A DNA stretch of 64,000 nt from Lagopus muta (taxonomy: Eukaryota > Chordata > Aves > Galliformes > Phasianidae). The DNA is taken from contig NC_064437.1 of assembly GCF_023343835.1 (NCBI RefSeq), forward strand, positions 46,158,967-46,222,966, in the 5' to 3' direction. Positions 28,201 through 37,866 of the stretch are shown here, piece by piece. The position numbers and the translations under genes are program-made. How positions within the stretch are numbered: position 1 is the stretch's first letter; every line of letters starts with the position of its first letter. The notes under the pieces were generated by a model that saw only the letters and a program-made list of their open reading frames with translations, was not told where the DNA came from and did no database searches.

Positions 28201-31200
28201 TCCACTGGCTGGAGGGGGAGCTCCGGAAGTTGGAAGGGCTCTGACTGAACCTACATAAAAAACAAAAACCAAATTATTCACAGGAATAAGAACTTGAAAT
28301 AGCTACCAAGAAAAATCAAGGGAGGAAAAAAGTGAAAAAGAGTTTGGATGGCCAAATTAATGTATCAGTACTCTCTCAGCAGCAAGTTATTTATGCAACT
28401 ACGTTAGTAGTAGCAAAACTGAAAACAAATATTTTAGCCATTGTCACTAGTCACATCTCCACACAGATTAAATAGAAAATAGGCACTGTGGAAGACCTTC
28501 AAAAGACATCTTTGTTTTTTGATAAGAAAACATCTGTTTTCTTATCAGAAAGATGTTAAGTTCCTCCCCCTTCAAATCTAATTGTTTTTATCTGCAGGAA
28601 GGAGAGTATTTACATAAGCCTAGCATTCATTATGGGTTAGTTTTCCCGTCTTGAAGACTAACTGTAATGTGAGTAGATTCAGTTTTGAAAAATTACACTC
28701 TGCTGGCTGTTTTTATGCCCAGCCTAGCAAGGACCATCACAGGCTATTCTATTCGATTAAGATTATATTAAAAGCTCTGATAATTAGAACTATATGACTG
28801 TGCCTGCAAACTACAACTACAGGTTTACAGGTTTTTTTTTTCAGCTTTACCAGGCACACAACTTGATAAATGCGTCTTTAATTCCAAAAAAAAACCCAAA
28901 AACCAACTGAGAAATCTTATTTTTCCTGATCTTTCTCATAAATACACTTCTCTAACCATTAGCACAGACTGCTCAAATAGCCACTGAAAAAAAATTACTT
29001 GAAGGGATATGAATATCTAGTGGTTTGTTCACCTTAAGATTCATTTTTCTTGAGAAACCTTTAAGTCCCTCCTCAATACCTTTGAGATACTGTCCTTACT
29101 CATCACAGACCTCAAAATAGAGGCAGACTGCAGGATAATGGGAAGTGACAGTGATTTTATTCAAAATCCTGAGATTACATGAACTTGGCCCAGCTCTGAC
29201 TGCCTACTCTTCTTAACAAAGACACTGATGGAAATAGCTCTTCCAACATATCCTTCTTTTCAGGGTAAAAAGAAATTTTTTTCCCTTATTTTCAGGAAAA
29301 ATACAACATGATTTCTTGCAATGTTTCTAATTTCTGCATCTTCATTGCTGACTTAGCAAAAATATTTCCTTATTCAATCATCAGCTTTCAGAATTAGAAT
29401 TATTCCTAGCAGATAGGGCTTTTATGCTATATTCAAGAAGGCTAAAAGTTTTTTCCTTAAATGAAAATCCAAGTTATAAAAATCCTTTGACTTCTAAGAC
29501 CAAATTCCCGGTGGCTGGGGAGGTTTTTTTTTGGCTGGTTGTTTTTCAATGTTGTTTGTTTTGTATTTCTTCACTGCAATGCTTTTATTTCAGACCTCAT
29601 ATTTTAATTCTTTCCCAAAGGGAATAGGATTTGTTTGTTTGCTTGTTGCATTTAAAGAAAAAAAATTAAGGCTTCTTCCTACCAGAACTCTCTGGGCCAC
29701 TTCAGGTTTCGAAACGAGCCTTCTCAAAACATTAGTCACAAGTCAGTTTCTATCTATGAATCTGCAGATATAAGGGATTTACACTACAACTATTTCTTCA
29801 TATCGCATTTGTGTTTCTGGAACGCTGCTGACAAACAGCGTAGGAAGCACCCCATCTACCTCTGCCTGAATAACCGAGTACCCACACCCTTGAGACAAAA
29901 ACCCTGCTGAACTGGAATGTGGCACAGAAGATGGTTAAGAGAACCACCCCTTCCCCACAGTAGGAGTGGCACAGCACAAACGCTCCCACATTTACCTATG
30001 AAATTAGGTGCAAGAGAAGTGTCAGAGTTGAGAGAAACAGGAGAGCCCTTCGAAGGGAACCCCAAGGAAGGAAAATAACCTGGAAAGACAGAATACCAGT
30101 AAATCAAGCCTGAGAGAAAGCACCAAGACAGTGTTTCCAATCTTAAGGACAGTCTGCAGTGCAGAAAGTATCACATACATAAAAACCCATGTCGCATTTA
30201 CTGCTTCTTTCTTATTCTCCCTCTCACTGTTCTACCGCCCATAACGCATGTTACCAACACAGCTCGTACATTAACATGAATACAAATGTAAATATTGTGA
30301 ACTAAGTCTAAGCATAATAGTCCAAAAGCAACCTAATTGTTACTGGTAGACAGACAATTGTATTTGTACTTTCAACTGCATGATCTCATTAGAAGCAAAA
30401 AGCTGATTGCAGGAGTGAAAGACTGATGCAAAATTATCCTGGTTCTTTCAGCGTTTTTACTGTGTGAAGAAGCTATGCTCAGCTAACAGTGCAGCATTCC
30501 CCTTCTGCTTCTAAGCAAGTTCTCAGCCTCTGGCACAACATTTCCATGTTTCTATCAGTTAGAGCTAGGGTTTGTCATATAAGTCAGATGCAAAGCTTCC
30601 CTGACCAAGGATGGCAAGTGCTGCGAATGCTTCTCCAGTCAGTTTTCCAAGCACTTTTTACTTATTATTTTTCAAACACGTCCTTAAGACGACTACATTG
30701 ATACCACAGATTAACATCAGCAGTTCTTTCATCCCTCAGTGTTCTCAATGCCTGTCACTCTAGCATCTCTGAATTGAATTCTCTCCCCTCTACATAATAC
30801 GGTTACAACAGGCCTTGCTGCCAAGACTCATAACAAACACCACGACGAAGACAGCAAAGATGGAGACGGAGACTTTTTCCTCTATCGCCTATCTGCTCTG
30901 TTAGTGCACCATGTGTATGTCACTCTTTTCTACCTGGATCTCATTTAGCACCTACTAGCAAGTTAACTTCTGGCTGCTACACTTATGCTCTGATTTTACA
31001 TTCCCCTCCCTCTAAAGACAGAAATCCTGAATTTGCAAGAGCAGTATGAGATGTGCGCCCTGACAAGATTTCCTTTGTGCAGTCTGTTAAGGATTTTTCT
31101 CCTATCTTTAGGAAGGGAGGTCTTATAAGAACAAAAAAAACACAAGAGGCATCTCTACAAACCACAAGTGGCCTTTCCCCAAGACGCTGCTGAGGGACAT

Positions 31201-33226
31201 AAGGACTGCAGTATGTCTCTGTTGTCCAACAAGATGCCATCAGTGTCACGCTACCACTCAATCACTACTGGTGCACAAATACCAGACTGTTTTTAATTTG
31301 CAAAGGTTTATATGTATATTAGAGGATTTTTAGGCACATTCTTACTGATCAGTCATGAATGGCATTTCTGCTGTTCCAAAATTAAAAAAGCCGAAGTAAA
31401 CAATTCAAAAGAAAACCAGGTAATTTCCTTAAAATGAAATGCCTTTCAATCTTGCAAGTAATTTTTGATGGAAAAAGCTCACTCGTTTCTTTTCACAAAG
31501 ATCCTAAACATTCTTCACACTACTGTCAGTCAGAACTTGTTTGTTCTAAAGAGCAGAGCAGATAAAGCTCTACCAACAGATCTACACTCTTTGCCCTTTT
31601 TGAATCTCCTCTCTCTCACTGAATTAAGCCCAGTTCCTTCCCATTCCTTTCATGCAGTGGAAAATACTAGTTAGCTGATGCATACACTGAGCAGCAAATG
31701 TGCCCAAAGCTCTGTCTTGTACACTCCCAGGAAGCAGGGCTTCTTTCTGCCTCACACTGCTGATTTTCATAGGTTTTATAAAAATTTAAACCCTCCATGA
31801 AATTAGTTCAAAGCTCATTCATTGAAAGTGATGCTGAAGGAGATTTCCTAGGAAGAGGGGAAGAGGATTAAGGAAAGAAGAGGAAGATGGAACAAAACTG
31901 AATAATCCAGTTCTTCAGCATACCACATGCTCCTCTTCTACTCCACTAATGTGCTAACTCCAGCCAAAATAAACAGCAGGGGAACCATTCAGCTCCCCCT
32001 GCAAGTCTCTTTCTCAGGACGTATATTTCAGTCTCCCACTTCTGCCAGTTTCAGTAAGACAGTGGGTATTTTGATTGTTCTATTTGTCTCATCAAGTCTG
32101 GCTGAAATTCCACTTTGCAAAGAATTCGAAGCGTATTTGTAAGGGCAACGACACAGAGATCATTAACATGACCAGTATATTGCTCATTTCCCTAGGAAAA
32201 CAGTCCAAAATCTAAAACCTTTCAGAGTGAAAGTCTGTGTTGTGCTCACCCTGGTGGACCTGAATTCATCTGTATCATTTTAAGAGGTAGATATACTTCT
32301 TCTCAAAGCTATAGTATTTTATCTTCTACAACATTACTGATGCTAAGGCCACTATTCATCTCCCAATAGAATTTGGGTACTCTAAATTTATAAGAATTTG
32401 AGGATATTTTGTTTTTATGTTAGACTTGCATTTGAGTACAGAAAGAAAAAAGAATTGAACTATTTTGTTAAAGAAAAAATACACAAGCTTAGGCTTATTT
32501 TGCCATTCTAAAAAAAAACTGACACGATCCTGCAGAACCAGGAGAATTCTGGACTACATTAGCATACCCACACATCCATAAACTTTCTGTTGCTTTTAAA
32601 GATAGTAAAGAAGCTAGTTCCAAACATGCTTCCTATCTAAAGTTATATATTTTAATCCTTTGAGACAGAGCACAGACCCTGCTATGCAGTAATGTAAAGC
32701 AGCCTCTGCTACAAATCTGTTACAGTCTCTCACTGCTGCCCCCAACATAACCTCTTCAGGAATACTACCCCATTGGGTTGCTTCAGTACCATGGGGGCAG
32801 GGACACACAAAAAGAAAGTAGTCTCAAAAGAAAGTGAGCTATTAAGAGAAGAGTAAGCCCTACTGAGTCAGACAAGCGACAGGAATAATCTGAGCACATA
32901 CAGAAAGAACATGATTCTTAACATCACGTAAGCTGTGTGCAGAAGATAACTGCTATCAAGAAATAGAAATGCAGTGATAGGAAACAAACAAAAATTCTGT
33001 AAATGCAACAATTCACAGATTACCAATCATGATGTTTTGGTTGAGAAGTACCTTGTGGAGGGACTGGCTGTTGGTATCCTGGCATCGGACCATTATAAGC
33101 TCCATACTGTGCGTGAGGAACCCCTGGCAATGGCTGTCCTCCGTAGGCAGGCTGCTGGTAGCCCTGATATCCAGGCTGAGGTTGCCCATAAGGAGGCCCC
33201 GCGTGAGTATGCTGGTTTACACTCAT
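7088..33226 (-). CDS. SEC24C: SEC24C, COPII coat cargo-adaptor subunit Sec24C (complete)
   Basis: Sec24C pairs with Sec23 in the inner COPII coat and selects cargo and SNAREs at ER exit sites; the SEC24C/D subclass reads IxM-type signals. The CDS joins 22 exons, detailed separately, and closes in frame at 3372 bp, 1123 residues (human about 1094). The order is: a disordered Pro/Gln/Gly-rich tail (1 to about 355), a Cys4 zinc finger (Cys454, 457, 476, 479; [10 protein letters not shown]...CCFC), the vWA-like trunk (about 520-760, [11 protein letters not shown]), a beta-sandwich and helical domain (about 765-965), and a gelsolin-like domain (about 985-1075), ending [19 protein letters not shown]24C rather than SEC24D is shown by near identity to mammalian SEC24C and by the SYNPO2L/FUT11 neighbours. 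The start at 33226 gives MSVNQ, matching mammalian MNVNQ. One non-coding exon plus 22 coding exons equals the human count; two further putative exons are listed separately. Confidence 0.97.
7641..7730 (-). CDS. SEC24C: SEC24C coding exon (residues 1048-1077)
   Basis: The acceptor is CATTCCAG|AGTACC and the donor ATGAAG|GTAAAA. It encodes [20 protein letters not shown] and LQRSRYMK. This 90-bp phase-0 exon is too short to stand out as an open frame. Confidence 0.95.
8159..8350 (-). CDS. SEC24C: SEC24C coding exon (residues 984-1047), gelsolin-like
   Basis: The acceptor is TAAAACAG|ACCAAA and the donor ACCTTG|GTGAGC. It encodes the gelsolin-like repeat, [20 protein letters not shown] and [12 protein letters not shown]. 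Confidence 0.96.
8978..9157 (-). CDS. SEC24C: SEC24C coding exon (residues 924-983)
   Basis: The acceptor is ACTTGTAG|CTGATT and the donor CCCCTG|GTGAGT. It encodes [20 protein letters not shown] and [16 protein letters not shown]. Confidence 0.96.
9490..9608 (-). CDS. SEC24C: SEC24C coding exon (residues 884-923), helical domain
   Basis: The acceptor is TCTCTGCAG|CATATC and the donor GGCCAG|GTAAAC. It encodes [20 protein letters not shown] and [13 protein letters not shown]. Confidence 0.96.
10042..10180 (-). CDS. SEC24C: SEC24C coding exon (residues 838-884)
   Basis: The acceptor is TCATACAG|TGTGCT and the donor AAATATG|GTAAGA. It encodes [20 protein letters not shown] and [13 protein letters not shown]. 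Confidence 0.96.
10651..10796 (-). CDS. SEC24C: SEC24C coding exon (residues 789-837), beta-sandwich
   Basis: The acceptor is CTTTTGTAG|GCATTC and the donor CTCCAG|GTGAGG. It encodes [20 protein letters not shown] and [19 protein letters not shown]. Confidence 0.96.
11091..11187 (-). CDS. SEC24C: SEC24C coding exon (residues 757-789)
   Basis: The acceptor is ATGTTGTAG|CTTGAG and the donor AGCACAG|GTGGGT. It encodes [20 protein letters not shown] and AVMRVRTST. Confidence 0.96.
11534..11704 (-). CDS. SEC24C: SEC24C coding exon (residues 700-756)
   Basis: The acceptor is TTTTTTAG|ACTTTG and the donor TTCCAG|GTAAGA. It encodes [20 protein letters not shown] and [27 protein letters not shown] replaces the human VVPQLTGG. 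Confidence 0.96.
12173..12289 (-). CDS. SEC24C: SEC24C coding exon (residues 661-699)
   Basis: The acceptor is TTCTACAG|GCAGCT and the donor GAGAAG|GTAACA. It encodes [20 protein letters not shown] and [17 protein letters not shown]. Confidence 0.96.
12677..12845 (-). repeat. CR1 LINE 3' end (minus orientation)
   Basis: It reads ACAGAATCATAGGGGTTGGA, AAGGACCTCCAGAGATCCAA, then CACAACCTCCCTGGGCAGCC and TGTTCCAG: the reverse complement of an avian CR1 tail. It sits in a SEC24C intron. Confidence 0.9.
13652..13745 (-). CDS. SEC24C: SEC24C coding exon (residues 629-660)
   Basis: The acceptor is TTTGTTAG|CTTGCT and the donor CTAAAG|GTTAGT. It encodes [20 protein letters not shown] and [10 protein letters not shown]. 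Confidence 0.96.
14758..14949 (-). CDS. SEC24C: SEC24C coding exon (residues 565-629)
   Basis: The acceptor is TCTTACAG|GGAAGG and the donor TTGCCAG|GTAACT. It encodes [20 protein letters not shown] and [20 protein letters not shown], nearly identical to mammals. Confidence 0.97.
15184..15308 (-). CDS. SEC24C: SEC24C coding exon (residues 524-565), trunk start
   Basis: The acceptor is CTTCCACAG|AATAAC and the donor CTGCCCAG|GTAAGG. It encodes the first strand and helix of the trunk, [20 protein letters not shown]. Confidence 0.96.
16392..16507 (-). CDS. SEC24C: SEC24C coding exon (residues 485-523)
   Basis: The acceptor is TTTCCCCCAG|TGCCAG and the donor TGCAAG|GTACAG. It encodes [20 protein letters not shown] and [19 protein letters not shown] replaces the mammalian PPQYFQ. 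Confidence 0.96.
17995..18133 (-). CDS. SEC24C: SEC24C coding exon with zinc finger (residues 439-485)
   Basis: The acceptor is TTGCACAG|ACCCTT and the donor CTGAGG|GTAAGG. It carries the Cys4 zinc ribbon, C-x2-C-x18-C-x2-C (residues 454, 457, 476, 479), within [20 protein letters not shown] and [10 protein letters not shown]. Length is 139 bp. Confidence 0.97.
20790..20917 (-). CDS. SEC24C: SEC24C coding exon (residues 396-438)
   Basis: The acceptor is GTTCTCCAG|GTAACG and the donor GAGGAG|GTGAGA. It encodes [20 protein letters not shown] and [16 protein letters not shown]. Confidence 0.96.
21850..21880. repeat. Perfect inverted repeat (12-bp arms, 7-base loop)
   Basis: GAGTTTTTAAAC at 21850-21861 pairs exactly with GTTTAAAAACTC at 21869-21880 around TTTTGGA. 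It lies in a SEC24C intron about 250 bp from the 22111-22222 exon. No function is known. Confidence 0.85.
22111..22222 (-). CDS. SEC24C: SEC24C coding exon (residues 359-396)
   Basis: The acceptor is CATCGTAG|ATCCAA and the donor GATCAAG|GTAAAA. It encodes [19 protein letters not shown] and [15 protein letters not shown], the start of the folded core. Confidence 0.95.
23814..23882 (-). CDS. SEC24C: Putative 69-bp duplicated cassette exon of SEC24C
   Basis: It encodes [20 protein letters not shown] then PSP, phase 0 at both ends, followed by a strong donor (CCA|GTAAGTGC). The acceptor is weaker (TTTTTTTAAAAAAG|CAAC). The last 11 codons repeat the [11 protein letters not shown] end of the previous exon at protein and nucleotide level. 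The previous exon enters in phase 1, so the two cannot replace each other; this one can only be added. It has no stop, and its [11 protein letters not shown] resembles mammalian [11 protein letters not shown]. Confidence 0.55.
23930..23975. repeat. (AAAG)n-rich low-complexity tract
   Basis: A-rich sequence with four to five imperfect GAAA units lies immediately upstream (in the SEC24C sense) of the putative 69-bp exon. On the minus strand it forms a CT-rich tract that could serve that exon's acceptor. Confidence 0.8.
25138..25265 (-). CDS. SEC24C: SEC24C coding exon (residues 316-358)
   Basis: The acceptor is CTTGCAAG|GTTCC and the donor AGCCCT|GTAAGC. It encodes [15 protein letters not shown] through [15 protein letters not shown] and ends in phase 0. 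Its 3' end is echoed by the putative cassette exon at 23814-23882. Confidence 0.94.
25955..26404 (-). CDS. SEC24C: SEC24C coding exon (residues 166-316), Pro-rich
   Basis: The acceptor is TTCTTATTAG|GTCCCC and the donor CAGAACG|GTGAGT. This is the largest exon (450 bp) and encodes the Pro/Ser/Gly-rich disordered tail. [15 protein letters not shown] and [12 protein letters not shown] are shared with mammals. Other frames stay open only because of the Pro-rich composition. Confidence 0.94.
26970..27148 (-). CDS. SEC24C: SEC24C coding exon (residues 106-166)
   Basis: The acceptor is CTTCTCAG|GCCGCC and the donor GGATATG|GTGAGG. It encodes [20 protein letters not shown] through [10 protein letters not shown], matching the human MQISGAVAPAPPSSGLGFG region. 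Length is 179 bp. Confidence 0.9.
27590..27990 (+). repeat. CR1 LINE fragment
   Basis: TGGTGAGGCCACATCTGGAA, GTGTGTCCAGTTCTGGAGTC, AAGAGTCCAGTGGAGGGCAA and an AGGCTGAGAGACCTGGGACT block are CR1 3'-region landmarks in order, followed by more diverged sequence with an AGAGTGGTAGAGCACTGGAA block. It sits in the SEC24C intron at 27149-28108. Confidence 0.88.
28109..28250 (-). CDS. SEC24C: SEC24C coding exon (residues 59-106)
   Basis: The acceptor is TTATGTAG|GTTCAG and the donor GCAGAG|GTATAT. It encodes [16 protein letters not shown] and [12 protein letters not shown], conserved with mammalian SEC24C. Length is 142 bp. Confidence 0.93.
29996..30079 (-). CDS. SEC24C: Putative 84-bp frame-neutral cassette exon of SEC24C
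   Basis: A clear acceptor (TCTGTCTTTCCAG|GTTATT) and donor (TTCATAG|GTAAATG) bound 84 bases with no stop in the frame set by exon 2. It is phase 1 at both ends, so it can be spliced between exons 2 and 3 without shifting the frame. It would add 28 residues ([18 protein letters not shown]..., Ser/Pro rich), in keeping with the disordered tail. Mammalian SEC24C as I know it lacks this segment. Use in transcripts is inferred. Confidence 0.55.
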   Translation of the reverse strand, partial: VIFLPWGSLRRALLFLSTLTLLLHLIS

Positions 33227-33254
33227 TGTATTCACATCCCCAAACTAATTTCAC
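33052..33254 (-). CDS. SEC24C: SEC24C exon 2: 5'UTR end, start codon (CDS 33052-33226)
   Basis: The acceptor is TTTTTGCAG|GTGAAA and the donor CCACAAG|GTACTT. There are 28 bases of 5'UTR, then ATG at 33226 and residues 1-58 ([19 protein letters not shown]), ending in phase 1. The in-frame GTG at 33235 is not used as the start. An AUG-UGA pair lies upstream at 33232-33237. Confidence 0.93.
33232..33237 (-). promoter_or_regulatory. SEC24C: Start-stop mini-uORF (AUGUGA) in SEC24C 5' leader
   Basis: In the SEC24C sense the leader reads GGGGATGTGAATACAATGAG: an ATG directly followed by TGA, 11 bases before the true ATG. The upstream ATG has G at -3. Such start-stop elements can slow ribosomes in other genes; here the effect is inference. 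Confidence 0.6.
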
Positions 33255-36200
33255 CTGCAAAAAGTGGAGGGGGGAAGGAAATGGCTTTTAGAAGACATAA
33301 AACCAAACCAGCCAATTTCTCTACTGCTTTCACAGAAATTAGAGATCCTGAGATACTACAGAAGTTAACACTTCAGCAGTAATTTACTCTTGCACAGTTT
33401 TTCATGGTAAACGCTTTACAAAAACTAGCTAGAAAACAGTAATCTAATAAACTGTTTCCAATCAATCCACTCATTCACTGTTCTGTTCTAGTTAGACTTG
33501 TGGTCAGCTTCTTAGGAAAAAAAATCTCATAATTTGCCACTCCAAAGCAGAATTACGAATCTTCCTGAGACACTTCATGAATTGTTTCCCCCTTCAAAGA
33601 ACACCTTTATGTTACCCTCCAACCAAAGCCATTCTGTGATCCTACAACAAACAAACAAGACTCAGAAAACAACTTAGATGAGAGATTCCTTAACATAACA
33701 CTTCACTAATACTCCACAAGTTTATCTTTAAGATCCATGTGCTACTAGCTCATGCTTCCTTGCTGTAAGTGACACACAAATCAGTACCACACAGTCTGCT
33801 TCTTGAACTGTTTGAAAGAAACCAGAAGAGACAACAAAGGATTTGAGGGCTTTGCTTTATTTTTTAACAGTTAATGACTAAAAGTCCTTGCTGTACACAT
33901 AAATTTCAGAAAGCTCAAGTACTCCACAAGCAGCATGCTCATTTAAGACAGATGTTCAAAATGGGAAAGCATCAGAGGATGAAGTGTCACTGTAGGAGCT
34001 TTATGAAAGGGAAAGAACGGAAACAGTGTCAGAGACAGGAAGGAAGTTCCTCAGAAAAGCTGTGCAAGAGACCTTCTAATAGATGTACTCCCAACTCCTC
34101 TAACTTTATAGAGACAAAACCACAAATGACATTGGAGTCCCCAGACCAAGGAGGCAGTTCTTAGAATACCACGGTAGCCAGCAGGCAGATAAACCACAGA
34201 GCCAAGCAGATGACTTCACTGAAAGGAGCTTCCCTCATGGTCTACTTCTCAGAGATACTTTGCAGCCCCTGGGCTCCTTCAGACACTCCATATGCCACTT
34301 ACTATCCCCTTCAGGTAAAACTGCATCCACAGTAACAATGTACACAAACATGTGTTCCGAGAGTTATTGAAAGACCACAGTTCACACAAAAATGCAAAGT
34401 TAAGGTAAAGCAAATAACTAATTTTCCCTTCATTTTTCTCCAAATCCCACGATGAACTCCCTCATTGAAAATAAATATCACATCTTAACACAGAGGAGAC
34501 AAATACAGCTGCAACAGCTATCAGCTAGTTGAGTTAAATCCCAACACAGAACCTACAGCTTAACTCAAGCGGATAATAAATACCTGAGCTCTTCTGCTTA
34601 TTCATTGAATACAGCATGCCACCTAACGCTATGGCTGCCTCGTTACATTATCAGAAAGATGACATCAAAGCAGTATTTCAACAACTGGCACTACAGTTAC
34701 ACACAAACAGTACTAAAATAACTACAGTCCTGTGTGAACCATCCACACACAAATAAATTCTTTCATGGCCAAACAGGGAGAACACATATCACAACAGAAT
34801 GATCTGCTTGGTTACAGAAGACAGCTAGCTTAATATATGCATACCATGTTTATCTCCTCAAGCTAAGCAGTAACATTAATGCTAAGCATGCAAATGCTTA
34901 CTCTGAAAATTACATGAAATGAATGAAGTTTCATATTTCTATTTTTCAAGCTGTGTAGAGCTTTTGTTTAGGGGGAAAAAAAAAGTCTTCTCTTAAATCC
35001 TTGAAAGTAATTTGCTGTTGAGAGTAACATACAGCGTCACTTACAAAAGCATGACAGTAGTTCTGATCAGTCCACAATGTTTCCAAACACAACAACAGTG
35101 AGCAAGAGGGTCAGTGCCATACACTGAGGTTTCCCATTCCACCTTTGACTTAGCTCTGCAGAGCAGGCTACCTGGAGCAGCTGCAGGGCCAGGAAACCCA
35201 GACTTTGAGACCCACGTCTGCTCCCAGCTCCCCTGAAGGTTAACTTCTTCCTCTCCAGGCAGGCGACTCACATCACCACGCTGCAGTCACACACCTACCC
35301 ACATTCATTTTCTGTCCAGTGCAACCAGTAAAGCAGAACAACTCTTCTTACAAAGCAAGTGAGAACACAGCTGAAGACTGCTCAACCTGAGCAGCTCAGA
35401 ACATAAGGCTATGAAGAAAGAAGGCTGCTTTCTCTCCTTCCTACCCCTCACTACTGCTTACTGTATTCTGCATGAGCAATTTGTCCTCCAGACACTGTTC
35501 CTACAAATGGGACCTCCTCTCAGGAAGACTTGCAGGCTAAGCAGCAGCACCTGGCAGGACACCTCCTGAGCTACAACCATGAAGGCTCCCTTTACAAGTC
35601 GTACCTACAGAACTCTGGAGTCACTGTGGATTTTCCTCAGCAAACCTCATGTTTGCCCAAACAGTTACCAGAGAGCTGGAAAAGATCAATCTTTTATCCT
35701 ATTGCACAACAGGGCAAAAACTCAAGCATGTCCCACTTTCACCTGATGGGAGCACACATTCAGCAGGTGACCCTACCTGATTATCATGAACTATTCTCTT
35801 GTCAGCCTTCCCCCACTCCCTCCTGTCAATGTCAGTATTTCCCACTTGGGTGGGCAGGGTTATCTGCTTCTTGCTTGCTCTTCAGCAATACTTGGAGACA
35901 CAAGCTCATTTAATGCAAATCTTCCAGAGGAAGAAGTCTTAGAATATTTACCCTTATTGTATGGAAAACAGAACCATCTATTTTGTGTAGTTACAGATGA
36001 GTGCCCTAAAGGCACCTCAAGCCTTCAGCTAGTCCCTGTGACAGCCAGAACAGGCCAACATCCCCTACAGCACAAGCTAATGCCTATGCCATTACAGCAG
36101 AGACCAAGGAGAGGGCTAGAAACAAAGACAAAGACTCAAGAATTAGCTTGGTGTTGAAGCTGCAGACAAGGCTGCTTCACTGACCTCAGTTGCTCAACCT

Positions 36201-36467
36201 GCTCTAGATGTAAGGTTTGCAGTACACTTCCTCATCATTGACGTGGAATACCACAAAGGGCAAGGCCAAGAGAATTCAACTCTGAGAAGGCAGAAAAGGG
36301 TTGCCACCGAGTGAATCCATGTTTCTTTTCCCTCAGTACATTATTTTTACCAAACAGCATTCATTTTGCCTGCATCCAAAAAAATACAGATGTAAATTAG
36401 AAGCTGGTCGCTTGAAGAGATATGGGAAAAGGGAAGATTTCATGCTCTATTTCTTATGACACAAAGG

Positions 36468-36490
36468 AAAAAAAAAAAAAAAAAAAAAAA
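36468..36490. repeat. Poly(A) homopolymer, 23 bases
   Basis: An uninterrupted run of A in SEC24C intron 1; no retroelement body is recognised beside it. Confidence 0.9.
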
Positions 36491-37322
36491 TCACAGAAAG
36501 AATGAAATACGTGCTCCAGATAAGGAAAAGTGGAGAGAAAGCAGCCTGTTCCATTTAATGAAAATACTGAGGATATTAATTTGTACGTGGTAATGCATTA
36601 TGAAAATGAAGGCAAACATACTAGTACAACATGCTGCTGAATGTCATATTAATACTCATGAGTTACAATACAGAAAGCTGAAATCATCAGCACTGATGGG
36701 GAGAGAGGGACACCGTGACAAGTGGCTGTTACTATTTATAACTAAAATAATTTTCTTATGAAAGAGAGCAACCACTCTGTGCCATTTTCATCCATTCATC
36801 TGTACAAAGGCAAATGGCCATGGAAATTTCAGTCAAAACACCAGCAGTACACAGTTAAAATTCATACTGGTATGCCGTTAAATAGACAACCAATGCAGAG
36901 TAGCAGCAAAACGATGGGAGAAAAATAGTAAAACAGTAATATGGGGAACAAACGTTTAGCTTTTACAATAGCACCTAGATTCCTTCTGATCCAAACAAAA
37001 CAGACTACAGATCAGTTTTTACAGCCTACTAAAAATTAAAAAAAACAATGCAACAACACTAGTGATTCATATGAGTTTCAATCAGGAAGTCTCCCCAGTC
37101 ATGGAGAACTGCAAACTCATCATTTTCTCTGGTTTCATTCACTGTTAATTCCCTTTTGAAACTGAGGCAATGGATCTCATTAGTTCTTGACTGCTTTCTA
37201 AAGGATGCAGCAGAACAACTTTCCTTCAGAAGGATGCTAGAGCCTTTTCTTATGGGTCCTGCCCCTTTACTTCACCTTCTAAGGAGACCAGAACCTTGGT
37301 TCTTGGTTGGTTTTTGTTCTGA

Positions 37323-37346
37323 TTTTTTTTTTTTTTTTTTTTTTTT
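37323..37346. repeat. Poly(T) homopolymer, 24 bases
   Basis: An uninterrupted T run in SEC24C intron 1. Confidence 0.9.
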
Positions 37347-37844
37347 AAAGACGAGGATAACACGGCCTCTGTATTTTGCTGGAATTGAAAGAAATATGAT
37401 AAATATTTCTGTACAGAGAAATTAAAACCCTTTCCAAAAGATGGGACAGAAGGGGACAGCCAGCATCCTCTAAGACCAGTTCGGAATATTACTCACAGTG
37501 CTTTTATAGCATCTCTTCTGTAACTTTCTGGAGAAACAGCTATACCACCTCAACAGCCTCAACTCTGGAGCCAAGATCACTCAAAAGGGGAACATGCTTT
37601 TCTTCAGCTATCACTTCTTCTGCACACGCACAACATTTAACTCTTCAGATGCAAGAAGCACCTCTTCTGTTTTTCTATAGAAAATCCTGGAAGAGAAGCT
37701 CATACCCTGGAAGTCAATGACTGGCAATTGAGCTGGAAGCACTCAGGCTGGTACAACAGCATGCATCCCATATGTTTGTCCAAATTAATCCAAGTGGCAC
37801 TACTGGAATTGACTCTCTAATTCAGTTGTGGGGTTTTTTGGTCG

Positions 37845-37866
37845 TTTTTTTTTTTTTTTTTTTTTT
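37845..37866. repeat. Poly(T) homopolymer, 22 bases
   Basis: An uninterrupted T run in SEC24C intron 1, followed by GCTTGTTGTTGTTG. Confidence 0.9.

Noticed and set aside
33226-33235. Nine-base upstream extension (GTG) as the SEC24C start
   Set aside because: The upstream codon is GTG, not ATG; the ATG at 33226 gives MSVNQ, matching mammalian MNVNQ.
35530-36157. Plus-strand frames of 127 and 123 codons in SEC24C intron 1
   Set aside because: No family resemblance, ordinary intronic base composition, and mutually overlapping frames; judged chance.
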